Source of the DNA: Kordia sp.
Lineage (GTDB): Bacteria > Bacteroidota > Bacteroidia > Flavobacteriales > Flavobacteriaceae
Direction: 5' to 3'
DNA: 64,000 nucleotides
NCBI RefSeq assembly: GCF_022447245.1
Contig: NZ_JAKVBC010000017.1
Location: 1 to 64,000 of the forward strand
Below the pieces are notes generated by a model. The model saw nothing but the letters and a program-made list of their open reading frames with translations. It searched no databases and was not told where the DNA came from. Numbering within the stretch: position 1 is the first letter of the stretch; each line of letters opens with the position of its first letter. Made by a program: the position numbers and the translations under genes. Of the stretch, positions 17,396-26,535 are shown piece by piece.

Positions 17396-17408
17396 CCACT
17401 TAGTTGCG
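17394..17408. promoter_or_regulatory. Palindromic operator, site 2
   Basis: TGCCACTTAGTTGCG differs from site 1 at three of 15 positions and keeps the dyad. It overlaps the predicted transcript start of the MerC-domain gene. Confidence 0.55.
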
Positions 17409-17416
17409 TTAATGAT

Positions 17417-17830
17417 ATGGTTTTATATAAAGAAAAATCCAATACTATAGGAATATTTGCTAGTAGTCTTTGTCTAGTACATTGCTTAACTACGCCATTA
17501 CTTTTTATTGCACAATCGCAAATGATTTGTTGTGATGGCGCTAGTGTTCCACTTTGGTGGAAAGGAATAGATATATTTTTCTTGATAATTTCTTTTTTTG
17601 CGATTTATTGGTCGGCAGCATCAACAAGTAAGAAGTGGATGAAATACGCTTTGTGGGGCATGTGGTTGTTTTTGAGTTTTATTATTATAAATGAAAAAAT
17701 GCAATGGTTTTCTATTCCAGAATATTTCATTTATTTTCCATCTTTAGGATTAGTATTTCTTCATTTTTATAATAGAAAATTCTGCCAGTGTAAAGAAGAC
17801 AGTTGTTGCGTTAGTAGTAAGGCAGCGTAG
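17417..17830 (+). CDS. MerC-domain integral membrane protein
   Basis: About 137 residues from the ATG at 17417; an upstream TTG at 17393 is rejected because it lies inside the promoter and operator. The motif SSLCLVHCL (Cys19 and Cys23 of this start) in the first membrane helix is the metal-binding Cys pair of MerC. Four hydrophobic segments follow, and the tail is Cys-rich (FCQCKEDSCC). MerC proteins are inner-membrane heavy-metal carriers first known from mercury operons; chromosomal forms beside Fur-like regulators suggest zinc or another metal. The gene is divergent from the Fur-family gene and shares its operators. Confidence 0.87.
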   Translation: MVLYKEKSNTIGIFASSLCLVHCLTTPLLFIAQSQMICCDGASVPLWWKGIDIFFLIISFFAIYWSAASTSKKWMKYALWGMWLFLSFIIINEKMQWFSIPEYFIYFPSLGLVFLHFYNRKFCQCKEDSCCVSSKAA

Positions 17831-17856
17831 TTTATAATTTCAATTATTTTTTAGAA

Positions 17857-18153
17857 ATGATTAATTGTCGTCTAATTCCACTTACAAAAAATCTAATTCC
17901 ATCAAAATATAAATTAGTGGAAGAAAATGTTTACTTGGATTTGAATGACGGCGATGGTTTTTTTATGTATAGAATTGGAATTTCGGTTGATCATACAGGT
18001 AAAAAAGTATCTATCCAAGAGTTAGAGCAATTGGTTGAACCTCATTTTTTATATATTGAAAAAGAACTACGACTTCATATTGATTCCATACAATACTACA
18101 TTTTGGGTGGCGAATTAGAAGATATTCAAAAATTTAAGTCTATGATAAAATAG
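17857..18153 (+). CDS. Hypothetical protein, 98 aa
   Basis: A soluble, mixed alpha/beta sequence (KLVEENVYLDLNDGDGFFMYRIGISV, then IQELEQLVEPHFLYIEKEL) with no signal peptide, membrane segment or known motif. It begins 26 bp after the MerC-domain stop on the same strand, so it probably lies in the metal-regulated transcript. The family is not recognised. Confidence 0.6.
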   Translation: MINCRLIPLTKNLIPSKYKLVEENVYLDLNDGDGFFMYRIGISVDHTGKKVSIQELEQLVEPHFLYIEKELRLHIDSIQYYILGGELEDIQKFKSMIK

Positions 18154-18271
18154 ACCAAACGTACTTGTTGTTTTGAAAGAAACACAGCAGCCATTGAAAA
18201 TAAAAAACATTCATAATTTTGATATTACTTAAGATTCTTCTAGTTTTAGATAAACCGTATTATCTCATTAC

Positions 18272-19156
18272 ATGAAACATTTTTTTACCTTACTATTCTT
18301 TACTGTAACTCTGACTTTAGTAGGACAAGAAAACAATTCTGATTTTAAAAATCTAGTACAACTTGGCGATATATACTCGAAAAATGTAAATGCTACAGGA
18401 GAAGATTTTAAAAATGCTGTTGATGCATTGCGAACGCCAGGTCTAAACCATATTATTGATGCACTTATTGCCGTTGGAGAAGCAGATGAAAAGTTATTGA
18501 CCAAAAAATTTTTATCTAAACCTTCAGCACAAGAATTGAAGTATTGGTATGTAATACGCGAAATTCACTATAATAATCTACCAGAAAGTGCAGAGGACAA
18601 ATCGAGCGAGCAAGTTGCAGAAGAAACGCTTCAAAAAGAAGTAGACAGTAGATGGTTGCTAGACAATTATTATTATCGAATTCAAAGTGGAATTGCTAAG
18701 TTATTTAACGAGAAAGATTTGAGCACGTATGACTTTAATCTGGATGATTATGGATTGGAAAATGATATTGAAAAAGCAATTTTGTACTTATCTGTTTCGA
18801 ATGCATTGACACAGCGATTTATAGTGTTGAACATGATAGAAAATTATGATAAATTGTTAGAGTTTGCCGAAAAATTACCAACATTTAATGAAAAGCCATA
18901 TTATGAGTATACAGCTTTTAATTTTGATGATTTTGAATGGATTGGTTATGACAAAAAAGAATCTTTTAAAAAATCACATTTAGAAACACACTATTCTGCA
19001 TTATATGGACATTTTGTAGCATTTGCCAAAAAACAAAAAGGAGATGAATTGCGAAATTTATACTTCAATTCTATTTTTTCTATGCCAGATTATTTTAAAT
19101 ACGCTGGTGAACTAGAAGAAAGTTTACAGCAGTTGTACAGTCAATCTAAACAGTAG
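18272..19156 (+). CDS. Secreted hypothetical protein, 294 aa
   Basis: It has a signal peptide (MKHFFTLLFFTVTLTLVGQ) and a helical, acidic mature part with LNHIIDALIAVGEADEKLL, KYWYVIREIHYNN, DSRWLLDNYYYRIQSGIAKLF and a C-terminal LEESLQQLYSQSKQ. It is probably periplasmic. No catalytic motif is visible and I do not recognise the family. It is convergent with the LETM1-like gene, only 7 bp from its stop. Confidence 0.75.
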   Translation: MKHFFTLLFFTVTLTLVGQENNSDFKNLVQLGDIYSKNVNATGEDFKNAVDALRTPGLNHIIDALIAVGEADEKLLTKKFLSKPSAQELKYWYVIREIHYNNLPESAEDKSSEQVAEETLQKEVDSRWLLDNYYYRIQSGIAKLFNEKDLSTYDFNLDDYGLENDIEKAILYLSVSNALTQRFIVLNMIENYDKLLEFAEKLPTFNEKPYYEYTAFNFDDFEWIGYDKKESFKKSHLETHYSALYGHFVAFAKKQKGDELRNLYFNSIFSMPDYFKYAGELEESLQQLYSQSKQ

Positions 19157-19163
19157 AAATTTA

Positions 19164-20369
19164 CTATTCTTCGTCAAATTCCTGAGCTTCTTCTTCCTCT
19201 AAGCGATTATCGTCAAATCCAGAAGGTAGTATGTTTGGGATATATTTAATTACAATTGGTAACAGTAACATTCCGCCAGGCAACATAAAAATTGCCAAAC
19301 TCGGAATACTTTTAAAAATATCCAATAATTGATCTTTGACACGTTTTTGTTCTTCGTCAGAGAGTGATCGTGTGGTAGATTGTGTTAGTAAAACCATCAA
19401 CTCTTTACTTTCATACATTTCTGTAGCCAAACGCTTTTTGTTTCGGTTGATGAGTTTTTTTACCATATTACTTGAGTTCTCATAAAAACTCTGAATCATG
19501 TTGCGCGATTTCAACAAAGCAACTTCATCTTTATGTTCTTCGTAAAAATCAGCAATATCAGCCGCAGCTTTCATGAGTACATCATTTGTTACTTGCAAAT
19601 CGTTCCCTAAACGGTTAAGAAACGCATGTTCTTCATCATCAATAATTTTATCGGTCCAAAAGGTCATACACACCAAATCAATGATATAGTATTTTGTGAG
19701 CAAATTGGAAACCTTTTTAATCACATCATCATACTGCAAACGCTCTCGGTGATCGTATCGAAAAGAAGATTCAAAAAGCTTGATCAAACTTTTATCGTAT
19801 TTCGTTTTTTCTGTCTTTAAATCTAAGGCTGCAAAAATGATGGTTTCAATCGTAGCTTCTAAATCGCGTAAGTATTGATCTGTGACTTCGCCAGTTTGTA
19901 AATATTTTTCATACGCTAGAACATCAACAAAAAGTAATGTATTGGTAATTAAATAATTGAAGTTTTTGGTAATGACATTATCATCAATGGCAATTCGCTT
20001 ATTAATCATACTCTCTAGCAGATCATACGATTTCTTTTTACCAAGGAATAATTCCTGAAAAAATGAACTTTTAAAATCATCTACGATATTATAAAAATCC
20101 GTGACAGTATCTACAAATTTACGTTCCGAATTGTAGCATTTATGAATATAATGAAAAGAAAGAATCATATTCACTTTGCACAATTCTTCATGTGTAAGAT
20201 CGGTAGTTGGTACACTATTAAATATGGCTTTTAAGTTAGTTCCATAAATAAAACCAGAATCTTTGAGTTCATTATACAAAGCATCAAGTGAACAACTAAC
20301 AGGCGTAGTATCGCTAGATTGATATTCGGCTAATAATTTTTTAATCCAGCCTTTTGCAGATGGGTTCAT
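19164..20369 (-). CDS. LETM1-like protein
   Basis: 401 residues, mainly helical. The diagnostic part is near the C-terminus: LLDIFKSIPSLAIFMLPGGMLLLPIVIKYIPNILP, which matches the hydrophobic LETM1 motif, followed by an acidic tail (RLEEEEAQEFDEE). The long N-terminal region has no recognisable enzyme motif. Flavobacterial proteins of this kind are annotated as LETM1-related biofilm-associated proteins (recalled family name). The motif suggests membrane association; function is uncertain. The start codon lies only 15 nt downstream of a 20-bp perfect hairpin, so its expression may depend on that structure. SodC is encoded upstream on the same strand. Confidence 0.78.
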   Translation of the reverse strand: MNPSAKGWIKKLLAEYQSSDTTPVSCSLDALYNELKDSGFIYGTNLKAIFNSVPTTDLTHEELCKVNMILSFHYIHKCYNSERKFVDTVTDFYNIVDDFKSSFFQELFLGKKKSYDLLESMINKRIAIDDNVITKNFNYLITNTLLFVDVLAYEKYLQTGEVTDQYLRDLEATIETIIFAALDLKTEKTKYDKSLIKLFESSFRYDHRERLQYDDVIKKVSNLLTKYYIIDLVCMTFWTDKIIDDEEHAFLNRLGNDLQVTNDVLMKAAADIADFYEEHKDEVALLKSRNMIQSFYENSSNMVKKLINRNKKRLATEMYESKELMVLLTQSTTRSLSDEEQKRVKDQLLDIFKSIPSLAIFMLPGGMLLLPIVIKYIPNILPSGFDDNRLEEEEAQEFDEE

Positions 20370-20384
20370 GATCTATTTAGGTTA

Positions 20385-20430
20385 TATACAAAATAAAGCT
20401 ACTTTGAAGGAAGTAGCTTTATTTTGTATA
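20385..20430 (-). terminator. Perfect 20-bp hairpin between sodC and the LETM1-like gene
   Basis: Twenty bases at 20385-20404 pair perfectly with 20411-20430 around a 6-base loop; the core AAAGCTACTT/AAGTAGCTTT is flanked by A/T-rich arms ending in T-rich sequence. It lies 20 bp after the sodC stop and 15 nt before the downstream ATG. It may act as a terminator, an attenuator or a translational control element. Confidence 0.8.
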
Positions 20431-20450
20431 TTATTTTATTTTATTACTTC

Positions 20451-20972
20451 TTACTTTATAATTCCTCCACAACTTACACGTGCACCAGCAGCACCAGATG
20501 GTTGTGATTTTCCATCATCTACACCAGCATGTACTATGATAGATTTTCCGATAATATTTTTTGTGTCATCATTACAGCCAATACACCATTCGTCTGTTGA
20601 GAATTCAATAGTCGCAGATCCGTTTTCTTCTGTTTCAAAGTTTCCAATATCTCCTTTGTGGTATCCAGTTTTAGCACCCCATCTTCCGTGTGGTTGCCCA
20701 GTAGGATTCCAATGTCCACCGGCAGATTTTCCATCGGCAGAAGAACAATCTGCTTTTTCATGAATATGAATTGCATGTACACCAGGAGTTAAACCATCCA
20801 TAATAGCAACCATTTTTACTTTACCATCTTCAGTTTCAGTAAAACTTACTGTCCCAGAAACTTTACTATCATTTTTGGCTTGTAAATCAAATTTAACTTC
20901 TTTGCCTCCAGATGAACAACTTGCTGCAATAAACAACACTCCAGTCAGCATCATGAATATTCCTTTTCTCAT
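20451..20972 (-). CDS. sodC: Cu/Zn superoxide dismutase lipoprotein
   Basis: The start is placed at the second Met (MRKGIFMMLTGVLFIAASC), which gives a proper lipoprotein signal with lipobox Cys. The SOD_Cu family motifs are clear: HAIHIHEKADCSS (Cu-binding His pair and the disulphide Cys), GGHWNPTGQPHGRWG (Cu/Zn His), HKGDIGNFE (Zn ligands), IIVHAGVDDG (Cu His) and RVSCGGI (second disulphide Cys). It dismutates superoxide in the periplasm or at the membrane surface. All catalytic positions appear intact. A strong hairpin follows the stop. Confidence 0.93.
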   Translation of the reverse strand: MRKGIFMMLTGVLFIAASCSSGGKEVKFDLQAKNDSKVSGTVSFTETEDGKVKMVAIMDGLTPGVHAIHIHEKADCSSADGKSAGGHWNPTGQPHGRWGAKTGYHKGDIGNFETEENGSATIEFSTDEWCIGCNDDTKNIIGKSIIVHAGVDDGKSQPSGAAGARVSCGGIIK

Positions 20973-21054
20973 TATTTTTGATTTTGTGTTAGTATTCAAA
21001 ATTTCCACAACAAGGTAAGCAGTAATTAAAACAAAAACAAACGAAATAAATTTC

Positions 21055-22971
21055 TTAATCTTTAAACTCTTCCTTCTTTTTAAGATATTTATCTAAAAAT
21101 GAGAGAATTTGACTGTTCGCTTTTATTTGATTTTCTTTTTTGACAAATCCGTGTCCTTCGTCTTCAAACAACACATATTCTACAGGAACACCGTTTTTCT
21201 TTACACCAGCTACAATCTCATCTGATTCTACTTGCAATACTCTTGGATCTTTTGCTCCTTGTAACACCATCAATGGTTTTGTTACTTTATCTGTATGGAA
21301 AAGAGGAGAGATTCGTTTCAATCGAACAGAGTCAGCTGTATGCGGATTTCCTAGTTCTAAATATAAGGCATCTTTAAAAGATTCCCACCAAGGCGGAATG
21401 CTTTTTAGTGTACGAAGCCAATTGGTAACTCCAAAAATATTTACGCCGACATTAAACTCTTCTGGCGTGTATGTTAATGCTGCCATAGTCATATAACCAC
21501 CATACGAACCACCAATAATTCCAATTTTTTCACCATCAATTTCTGCTTGTTTGGTTAGCCAGTTTTTACCTTCTACACAATCTTGTAAATCACCTTCTCC
21601 ATGATTTTGATCGTCCATTTTAAAGAAGGTTTTTCCATAACCGCTACTACCGCGATTATTCACAGCTAAAATTGCATATCCATGATTTACTAAGTATTGA
21701 ATTAACGAACTAAATGATTGACGCGATTGTCCTCCTGGACCACCATGAACCCAAACTAATGCAGGAACTTTAGCATTTGCAGAAGCTTGTTTTGGTAAAT
21801 AATAAATAGCAGGAATTTCAGTACCATCAAAAGATTTGTAGCGAATTACTTCTGCAGTAACCATGTCTTCTTTGTTTACCTCTTTGTTTAATGTATTGGT
21901 AAGTTGTATCAAGTTTTTAGATTCTAAATCATACACGAATAAGTTAGAAGGTGTGTTAGATCCGCCAACAAAAAGACGCATTTTGCTATCGTCTCTTGAA
22001 AACCCAACATTGGTAATGCTTTGATTTTTAAAATCAGGAAGTTCTAATTTTTTTCCTGTAGCAACTTCTGTTACTTCAATGGCATTTTTTGCATCTTCGT
22101 TGATGTAGGTTACTCTATATGTTCCTTTGTTGGTAATATAACTTCCGTTGATACTCCATGATTTTTCTGATACTTTTTCATGAGTTCCGTCAGTCATATT
22201 ATATTTCATCAAATACGCAAATTCAGCATCGGCATCTGTTGTATAATACAATGAAGTATTATCACCTGAAAATTCTTGTGGAGAGTTTGCGCTTAGACTT
22301 GTATTGACTTTGGTCAATTTTTTTGAATCTATGTTGTAAATAAATAAGTCACTATCGTTTGTATTGATGGCTTTGATAAAGGCTAAATGTTTTTTATCCT
22401 CAGAAATACCACCAATAGAATATCCGTCATTGTTTTCATAGATAAGCTTTGAGGCAAAGTTAGCGGCATCCATTTCATATAAATCCATATAACGATTATC
22501 GCGTTCGTTCGATTGATAGAAGAAACTTTTTTTGTCTTTTGACCAACCAAAGAAAGAAGCTCTTGCACCTTTTTTTGGTGTTAATTCTTTGGAAGTTCCA
22601 TCTGTATTTTTAACGAAAAGATGGAAAATTTCATCCCCATTGTTATCCATCCTATAAAGAATACGTTCATCTTCAGGGAAGAAGGAAATAGAAAATACAG
22701 AAGCACTATCAGATTGTGTAATTGTTGTGTATTCACCACCTTTTGCCGGAATTGTATACATATTAAAAATTCCTGAACGATTACTGGTAACTAATAGTTT
22801 TGATTTGTCTGGAGAAAAACTCCCGCCTAATACACTTTCATTATCCATAATTTGCTCAATAGTGTACTGTTTGACTGATTGAGCAGTGTCTTTTTTTTCT
22901 GTTGGCTTTGGGTCATCTTTACATGAAATAAAGAGAACGCAGAGTAAGCTGAGTAAACTTAGTTTTTTCAT
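21055..22971 (-). CDS. S9-family prolyl oligopeptidase-type lipoprotein
   Basis: The start at MKKLSLLSLLCVLFISC gives a lipoprotein signal; an upstream ATG adds 16 unlikely residues. Residues ~40-370 form a beta-propeller with repeated SxDxxKLLxxS patterns. The C-terminal alpha/beta hydrolase has VWVHGGPGGQSRQSF, the nucleophile motif GGSYGGYM, the Asp in QGAKDPRVL and the His in EDEGHGF. Family members cleave peptides after proline or related residues. It is probably anchored on the periplasmic or outer face. It lies in a run of envelope hydrolases on the same strand. Confidence 0.9.
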   Translation of the reverse strand: MKKLSLLSLLCVLFISCKDDPKPTEKKDTAQSVKQYTIEQIMDNESVLGGSFSPDKSKLLVTSNRSGIFNMYTIPAKGGEYTTITQSDSASVFSISFFPEDERILYRMDNNGDEIFHLFVKNTDGTSKELTPKKGARASFFGWSKDKKSFFYQSNERDNRYMDLYEMDAANFASKLIYENNDGYSIGGISEDKKHLAFIKAINTNDSDLFIYNIDSKKLTKVNTSLSANSPQEFSGDNTSLYYTTDADAEFAYLMKYNMTDGTHEKVSEKSWSINGSYITNKGTYRVTYINEDAKNAIEVTEVATGKKLELPDFKNQSITNVGFSRDDSKMRLFVGGSNTPSNLFVYDLESKNLIQLTNTLNKEVNKEDMVTAEVIRYKSFDGTEIPAIYYLPKQASANAKVPALVWVHGGPGGQSRQSFSSLIQYLVNHGYAILAVNNRGSSGYGKTFFKMDDQNHGEGDLQDCVEGKNWLTKQAEIDGEKIGIIGGSYGGYMTMAALTYTPEEFNVGVNIFGVTNWLRTLKSIPPWWESFKDALYLELGNPHTADSVRLKRISPLFHTDKVTKPLMVLQGAKDPRVLQVESDEIVAGVKKNGVPVEYVLFEDEGHGFVKKENQIKANSQILSFLDKYLKKKEEFKD

Positions 22972-23096
22972 CTGTTTAAATTTTTTTGATTTCCGAATGT
23001 TCAAAAAAATTGAATACATTCAGGAACTCACATTAACTTTAATTATATATTTATAAGAATTTGGAAATAATAAAAATTAATGTTCGTTTCATAAGG

Positions 23097-26000
23097 TTAG
23101 TTGTTTTTTAATTGAAAAGATTTAGTTTCTTTAAATGGTTTGATATCTATTTGCTCCATTTTGTTTCTATATGCGTTCCATTCATCTGTAAAGAATGCAT
23201 TTGTTTTATCTAATGCATCTTTTAGCGCGTCTTCTGCATGTTGTATTAATTGACGTTCCGTACTGGTCAATCCAGTTTTGCGAGTACCTGTGTACCAACC
23301 TGCAGTACCCATACGCTGCATGACATTTACTTCTGGGTTTCTTGTAATTCCTTGTCGTTTGTCTACTTTTCCAAGATACAAAGCAATTACCTCATCAATT
23401 CGTTTGATGACATTTTTAGATTCTTTGATAGCTTCTTTGTGCTTTTTCTTGTCTAATTTGCTCAATGTTTTTTGATAGGTTGTGGCGGCATTTTTACTTT
23501 CTACCAATTGCTTTACGGCATCGGCAGCAGTCTGTGTCATGCTTTCTAGTTTTTTCCCAGCAGCATAGGTTTCATCAATGTTTTTCTGTGAAATATTTAA
23601 ACGGGGATCGCTTGCCACTTTAATTGTCGTTTCTGAAGCTTGATCACCATAGGTCATTTTTAACTGATAGGTTCCAGGTTTTACTCGCATTCCACCACGT
23701 TCACGTGTAGATTTACGAATGGTTCTTGAAGGTCTATCTGGACCTTTTTCGTTCATTCCCCAATACATTCTGTGAATTCCGTTTTCTTTCGGAGCTTTCG
23801 TTTTTAACGTACGAATTAATTTTCCATTATTAAAAACTTCTAGTTTGATAGAATCCCACTTTACTTTCTTTTCTTTCTTCATGCTATCCTCAACAGCATC
23901 TTTTTTGTCTTTCATATCTTTTTTATCCTTTTTCGGCATTTCTTTCTTTTTGATATAATATGAAATCATGGCGCCGCCTCTTTTGTTTTCTCCATTATAC
24001 ATAGCATCTGCACCAAATCGACTTCCTGTAGGTTGTTGGTATGCTGCTTGGTAGGCAGTTGGCGGTTCAAATAATTGTATGTTTTTAGATAAAATACTTT
24101 GATCACCGGCAATAGCTCGTAACGGACGAATATCATCTAAAACCCATGCAGCTCTACCAAATGTTCCAATCACTAAATCGTGTTCACGTTGTTGAATTAC
24201 TAAGTCTTTTGTAGAAACTGTTGGGAATCCTGCTGTCCATTTTTGCCATTTTTTTCCAGCATCTAACGAAATGTATAATCCGTCATCTGTTCCTAAAAAC
24301 AATAGATTTCTATTCACTGGATCTTCTACAATAGATAATGTATAGCTTTTTACATCGGAAGCATCGACAATACGCTCCCAAGTTTTACCGTAGTTGGTTG
24401 TTCTGTAGGCATAAGGCTCATAATTGAATCTTCTGTAATCATTAGCCACTAGTAGTGCTTCTCCTTGTTTTTTATTTGAAGCTTTTATTTGCACAATCCA
24501 GCTTCCTTGTGGCAATCCTTTGATGTTTTTGGTAACTTCTGTCCATTCTTGTCCGCCATTTCTAGTAATATGTACACGTCCATCATCAGTTGCTGCCCAC
24601 AACATATTTCTCTCTAACGTAGAAGGTTCAATAACTAATACGGTACAATGATTTTCTGCACCTGTAGCATCCATGGTTAATCCACCACTTTCTGCTTGTT
24701 TTAATTTTTCAGGATTGTTTGTAGATAAATCTGGAGAAATTACTTCCCATGTCAAACCTTTGTCTGTGCTTTTATGAACAAACTGACTACCAAAATATAG
24801 TGTATTATTATCAAAAGGATCAATATTGATGGCTGCATTCCAATTGAAACGCAGTTTTACTTTTGCATCTGGATGTGTTGGTCGTACGGTGTAATTATTA
24901 CCAGTCATCCAATCATAACGCGATACAAAACCTTGCTGACTCATAGACCAACCATAACGCGAATCGTCTTTATCAGGAACAACATCAAATCCGTCACCAA
25001 ACGAAATCTCTTGCCAATACGAATTGCGGATTCCTTGTGCACGCCAAACATACGCAGGTCCACGCCATGAACCATTATCTTGCATTCCTCCATACACATT
25101 GTAAGGATATTCATTGTCGACATTAATATGATAAAACTGTGCTACTGGTAGATTTCCGATAAAGCGCCACGTTTGTCCACGATCTTTAGTAATATTCATT
25201 CCTCCATCATTTCCATCAATCATGAACTTTCCATTTGTTGGATGGATCCACCATGCATGATGATCTGGATGCACACCATTGCTTACACCATAAGCAGGCA
25301 TCAATTGTTTGAAGCTTTTTCCTCCATCTTCAGAAACATTTACATAGGTGAAAATTGTGTATAATCTATTTTCGTTTTGTGGATCTACATATATTTCTGA
25401 ATAGTAAAATGGACGATTTCCAATTCCAGATTTATCATTTACTTTTTTCCACTTTAACCCTCCATCTGTACTTTTATAAAGTGCGTTCTTTTTTGCTTCT
25501 ACCAAAGCGTAAATAATATTTGGACTGCTTGGTGCAATGGCAATTCCTATTCGTCCCAAATCACCTTTTGGCAAACCATCTTTATCACTTAATTTTTTCC
25601 AGGTTTTTCCTCCGTCATGAGTAATGTGTAAGCCAGAGCCCTTACCTCCAGATTTAAAAAACCATGGATCACGCTTGTGTTCCCACATGGCAGCAATTAA
25701 CTTATTTGGGTTTGTTGGGTCCATCACTAAATCAGCTGCTCCCGTTTTGTTATTAGCGAATAGAATTTGTTTCCAAGTTTCACCACCATCGGTTGTTTTG
25801 TAAATTCCTCGTTCTGGATGTTCTCCCCAAGGAGAACCAATCGCTGCAACATAGACAATATCCGGATTTGTAGGATCAATAATTACACGGTGAATATGAC
25901 GTGTTTTTTCTAATCCCATAAGTTTCCAGTTTTTTCCACCGTCTAAGGATTTGTAGATTCCGTAGCCACCATTGAGACTATTTCTAGGATTTCCTTCTCC

Positions 26001-26312
26001 CGTTCCGACCCAAATCACACTTGGATTAGATTGTTGAATGGCAACTGCTCCGACTGAAGCTGTTACTTCTTTATCAAAAATTGGCTTCCATTTAATTCCA
26101 CCAGATGTAGATTTCCAGAGTCCACCAGAAGCAGTTCCAATATACATTACATCGGGATTATTGGTGATAACATCAATAGCAGTGACACGACCGCTCATTC
26201 CGCCAGGGCCAATATTTCTGGGTTTCATATTTTTTACTGTTTCCATAGAAAATTCCTGAGCAGAAATATTCCAAACCGAAAAAGTAAGTAGGAGTAAGAT
26301 TAGTTTTTTCAT
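23097..26312 (-). CDS. Large BNR/Asp-box (VPS10/sortilin-like) beta-propeller protein
   Basis: 1071 residues with a signal peptide (MKKLILLLLTFSVWNISAQ). Asp-box repeats SxDxGxxW recur through the first two thirds: STSGGIKW, SLDGGKNW, TTDGGETW, THDGGKTW, STDGGLKW, then more around 500-670. This makes a multi-bladed propeller as in exo-alpha-sialidase/VPS10 families. The C-terminal third has a Lys-rich linker (KKKEMPKKDKKDMKDKKD), an FlgD-like VFNNGKLIRTLKTKAPKENG stretch and a helical end. Homologues are annotated as glycosyl hydrolase or VPS10-domain proteins, but no glycosidase active site is evident, so binding rather than catalysis is possible. It is secreted. Confidence 0.85.
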   Translation of the reverse strand: MKKLILLLLTFSVWNISAQEFSMETVKNMKPRNIGPGGMSGRVTAIDVITNNPDVMYIGTASGGLWKSTSGGIKWKPIFDKEVTASVGAVAIQQSNPSVIWVGTGEGNPRNSLNGGYGIYKSLDGGKNWKLMGLEKTRHIHRVIIDPTNPDIVYVAAIGSPWGEHPERGIYKTTDGGETWKQILFANNKTGAADLVMDPTNPNKLIAAMWEHKRDPWFFKSGGKGSGLHITHDGGKTWKKLSDKDGLPKGDLGRIGIAIAPSSPNIIYALVEAKKNALYKSTDGGLKWKKVNDKSGIGNRPFYYSEIYVDPQNENRLYTIFTYVNVSEDGGKSFKQLMPAYGVSNGVHPDHHAWWIHPTNGKFMIDGNDGGMNITKDRGQTWRFIGNLPVAQFYHINVDNEYPYNVYGGMQDNGSWRGPAYVWRAQGIRNSYWQEISFGDGFDVVPDKDDSRYGWSMSQQGFVSRYDWMTGNNYTVRPTHPDAKVKLRFNWNAAINIDPFDNNTLYFGSQFVHKSTDKGLTWEVISPDLSTNNPEKLKQAESGGLTMDATGAENHCTVLVIEPSTLERNMLWAATDDGRVHITRNGGQEWTEVTKNIKGLPQGSWIVQIKASNKKQGEALLVANDYRRFNYEPYAYRTTNYGKTWERIVDASDVKSYTLSIVEDPVNRNLLFLGTDDGLYISLDAGKKWQKWTAGFPTVSTKDLVIQQREHDLVIGTFGRAAWVLDDIRPLRAIAGDQSILSKNIQLFEPPTAYQAAYQQPTGSRFGADAMYNGENKRGGAMISYYIKKKEMPKKDKKDMKDKKDAVEDSMKKEKKVKWDSIKLEVFNNGKLIRTLKTKAPKENGIHRMYWGMNEKGPDRPSRTIRKSTRERGGMRVKPGTYQLKMTYGDQASETTIKVASDPRLNISQKNIDETYAAGKKLESMTQTAADAVKQLVESKNAATTYQKTLSKLDKKKHKEAIKESKNVIKRIDEVIALYLGKVDKRQGITRNPEVNVMQRMGTAGWYTGTRKTGLTSTERQLIQHAEDALKDALDKTNAFFTDEWNAYRNKMEQIDIKPFKETKSFQLKNN

Positions 26313-26356
26313 TTTAGGTTGTTTTTGGTTTTTGTTTGCTTTTTAGTTGATGGTTA

Positions 26357-26384
26357 TTGTTTGTTTGTTTGTTTGTTTGTTTGT
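26357..26384. repeat. TTGT tetranucleotide microsatellite, 7 units
   Basis: Seven perfect TTGT units lie 45 bp upstream of the Asp-box gene start. On the minus strand this is an AAAC-type spacer in the promoter or leader region. Confidence 0.9.
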
Positions 26385-26456
26385 TGATTTGTTATTTGTC
26401 AATTAGCTCATTTGATGAAATGTCATTTTGAGTGTTCTAGACTTAATATTTTATTA

Positions 26457-26525
26457 CGTAAAACCACTCGAAGTGACGTTTTTATATTCTTCTTTGATGG
26501 CTAACTTTTACATTTAAAATTTAGC
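26457..26525 (-). repeat. Dispersed ~68-bp intergenic repeat, copy B
   Basis: Reverse-complement copy of 9431-9498. It begins 11 bp after the stop of the amidohydrolase fusion gene, in the same orientation relative to that gene as copy A has to its gene. The first 36 bp in the sense direction are identical between copies. Confidence 0.75.
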
Positions 26526-26535
26526 GTTCAAAAAA

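Noticed and set aside
26357-26384. TTGT tandem repeat as a CRISPR array
   Set aside because: Unit is 4 bp without spacers; a simple microsatellite.
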